Origin: Luscinia megarhynchos
Lineage: Eukaryota; Chordata; Aves; Passeriformes; Turdidae
Assembly: GCA_034336665.1 (NCBI GenBank)
Contig: CM067568.1
Location: 16,647,983 to 16,711,982 of the forward strand
Reading direction: 5' to 3'
Length of the DNA: 64,000 nt
The position numbers and the translations under genes were made by a program. The notes under the pieces were generated by a model, which saw only the letters and a list, made by a program, of their open reading frames with translations, had not been told where the DNA came from and did no database searches. Positions within the stretch are counted from its first letter, which is position 1. Each line of letters starts with the position of its first letter. Shown here in pieces: positions 62,686 to 64,000 of the stretch.

Positions 62686-64000
62686 CTGTCTCCCACCCCA
62701 TGCTGGCTAGACCCTGCTGCTGAGTTATACAAACCAGAGCAAGCCAGAGCAAAAGTAGGGTCTCTTCATCACTGACACTGTGAGGATCTTCTCAAAATCA
62801 CTCACTGCAGAAAAATCTGATGGCAGCAGGTTGGGGCTGTGTGTGTGTCAAAGTGAACAGAGCACGCTGCCATTCTGAGTGGTTCTGTGAGAACTGAACA
62901 CACACTGAGAAAAATGGCTTTGCTTGTAGATATGGAAACAAGTTGTTATGCAATGAATAAATTGAAATAGTAATTTGTGCAGCATGTAATCAGGTGGAGG
63001 AGATAACTACTGCAATAAGTTATAGAGCCACAGAGAATAGCTGGATCTTTACAAGGCCTGAATATTTTCCTACTCATGATGTCACTGATGATACACTTCA
63101 AAGGGAGCATAATAGTGTGTTAGTCCTCCTGCCACAAGGTGAATTGTTACTCCCCACTTCTCTCCATCCCAACCTGGTCTTTCTGCGTATTGTCTGGGTA
63201 AGCTGAAAAGACAAAAAGGAGCAGGATCTGTAGTGGATCATGTTTGCAAGGCTAACCTTGTGCTTTTTGAAGTTGCTTGTGTATGTGCTTCAGGGGATGT
63301 ACTTCTCTCTTTCAAGACTGACATTTTGGTCTCTGTGTTTGATGTCCAAGTCAAACTGCTGGTCAGCTTTCATTTCCAAGCTGTTTTCTCTGTAAGTGAA
63401 AGCTTTTTTGCTATTTTATCTTTTTGCTGACATTCAATCACTGTTGGTGTTCAGGGACCATTGCTGCTTAAAGATCCCACTGGCCCCATTTTGCCACTGA
63501 CTTGCTTGTCTGGGAGCCCATTTGTTTTCAAGGATTTTTGTTATTTCTAATTAAAACAGAATTTAACAGTGCAGCTCAGCTTGACTGCAGCTCTTCTGAT
63601 GAATCTCAAATGAAAACATAATTCTGCTTCATCTCATGTAGGCTCAACAAGAAGTGGAGGAATCAAAAAAGTAGTAATGCCTTTTTTCCTATCCTGCAGG
63701 AAGTTTAAAATCATTATTTAGAATGGTTCTGCACAATGAAAAGGAAAACACTTCTGAGAAGAGCTATGCCATGAAGTTGTGTAGCTTAGCCAGTTTTTAT
63801 TGATAATGCTATTTTTGTAATAAAAAGGGATTTTAAGGTTATTTGCACAGACAGCATTAAATAACTCACTTGGGACTTTTCTGGAAGTAAACAGTAGCAT
63901 CTGAAAGAATTTACTTCTAATTTCAGAGCAACCTCAAAAAGCTTTCTTGTGAAGCATTCTACAGTGCAGGTGTCAGGCACTTAAATGTGGGCAGTTTCTT
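62686..64000. other. Noncoding sequence, no gene seen
   Basis: Unique-looking sequence after the CR1 fragment. No exon, RNA gene or repeat could be supported. Confidence 0.55.

Noticed and set aside
62500..62775. 91-residue + strand frame
   Set aside because: It reads through the CR1 3' fragment and beyond, in a noncoding part of that element.
54826..64000. Search for a convergent tetraspanin (TSPAN4-like) gene on the minus strand
   Set aside because: No tetraspanin motif (CCG, PXSC or a membrane-segment exon) could be found.

Overview
The window looks like a stretch of avian nuclear chromosome. It is AT-rich, poor in CpG, has no long open reading frames, and carries fragments of the CR1 non-LTR retrotransposon in many places. 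Several CR1 copies end in the avian-type 3' tail, where a 'ggttggacttgatgatctt'-like block precedes an ATTCTATG-like end. The only protein-coding gene I can support is the 3' end of CHID1 (chitinase domain-containing 1, also called SI-CLP) on the + strand. Three spliced exons at 50119-50199, 52504-52546 and 54556-54654 encode about the last 73 residues and the stop codon, followed by a short 3' UTR and an AATAAA signal at 54799-54804. I cannot place the species within birds.

Layout: 1-50118 holds no exon that I can recognise. It is most simply a very large CHID1 intron, though an assembly break or a partial gene copy cannot be excluded. Within it lie a decayed CR1 ORF1 (GDSL esterase) fragment near 9.1-9.7 kb, a CR1 ORF2 endonuclease fragment near 14.8-15.2 kb, and CR1 3'-end fragments near 22.3, 32.9, 33.1, 34.8 and 49.6 kb. 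A CpG-rich block at 39.66-40.02 kb looks like a solo LTR in minus orientation and has three 40-bp tandem repeats. Two stretches (17.8-18.9 kb and 23.87-24.02 kb) have a homeodomain-site-rich texture like that of conserved noncoding elements. From 50.1 to 54.8 kb are the last three CHID1 exons with introns of 2304 and 2009 bp. From 54.8 to 64 kb is intergenic or intronic sequence of unknown ownership, with a large CR1 3' fragment at 62.1-62.7 kb, small tandem repeats and a few splice-flanked candidate exons.

I found no tRNA, rRNA, CRISPR array, operon or convincing new multigene system. The points most worth checking are the missing upstream CHID1 exons, the palindromic poly(A) signal that reads AATAAA on both strands, the E-box repeats in the LTR-like block, and the candidate noncoding elements and exons. 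Most other open reading frames look like chance frames or antisense shadows of retrotransposon sequence.
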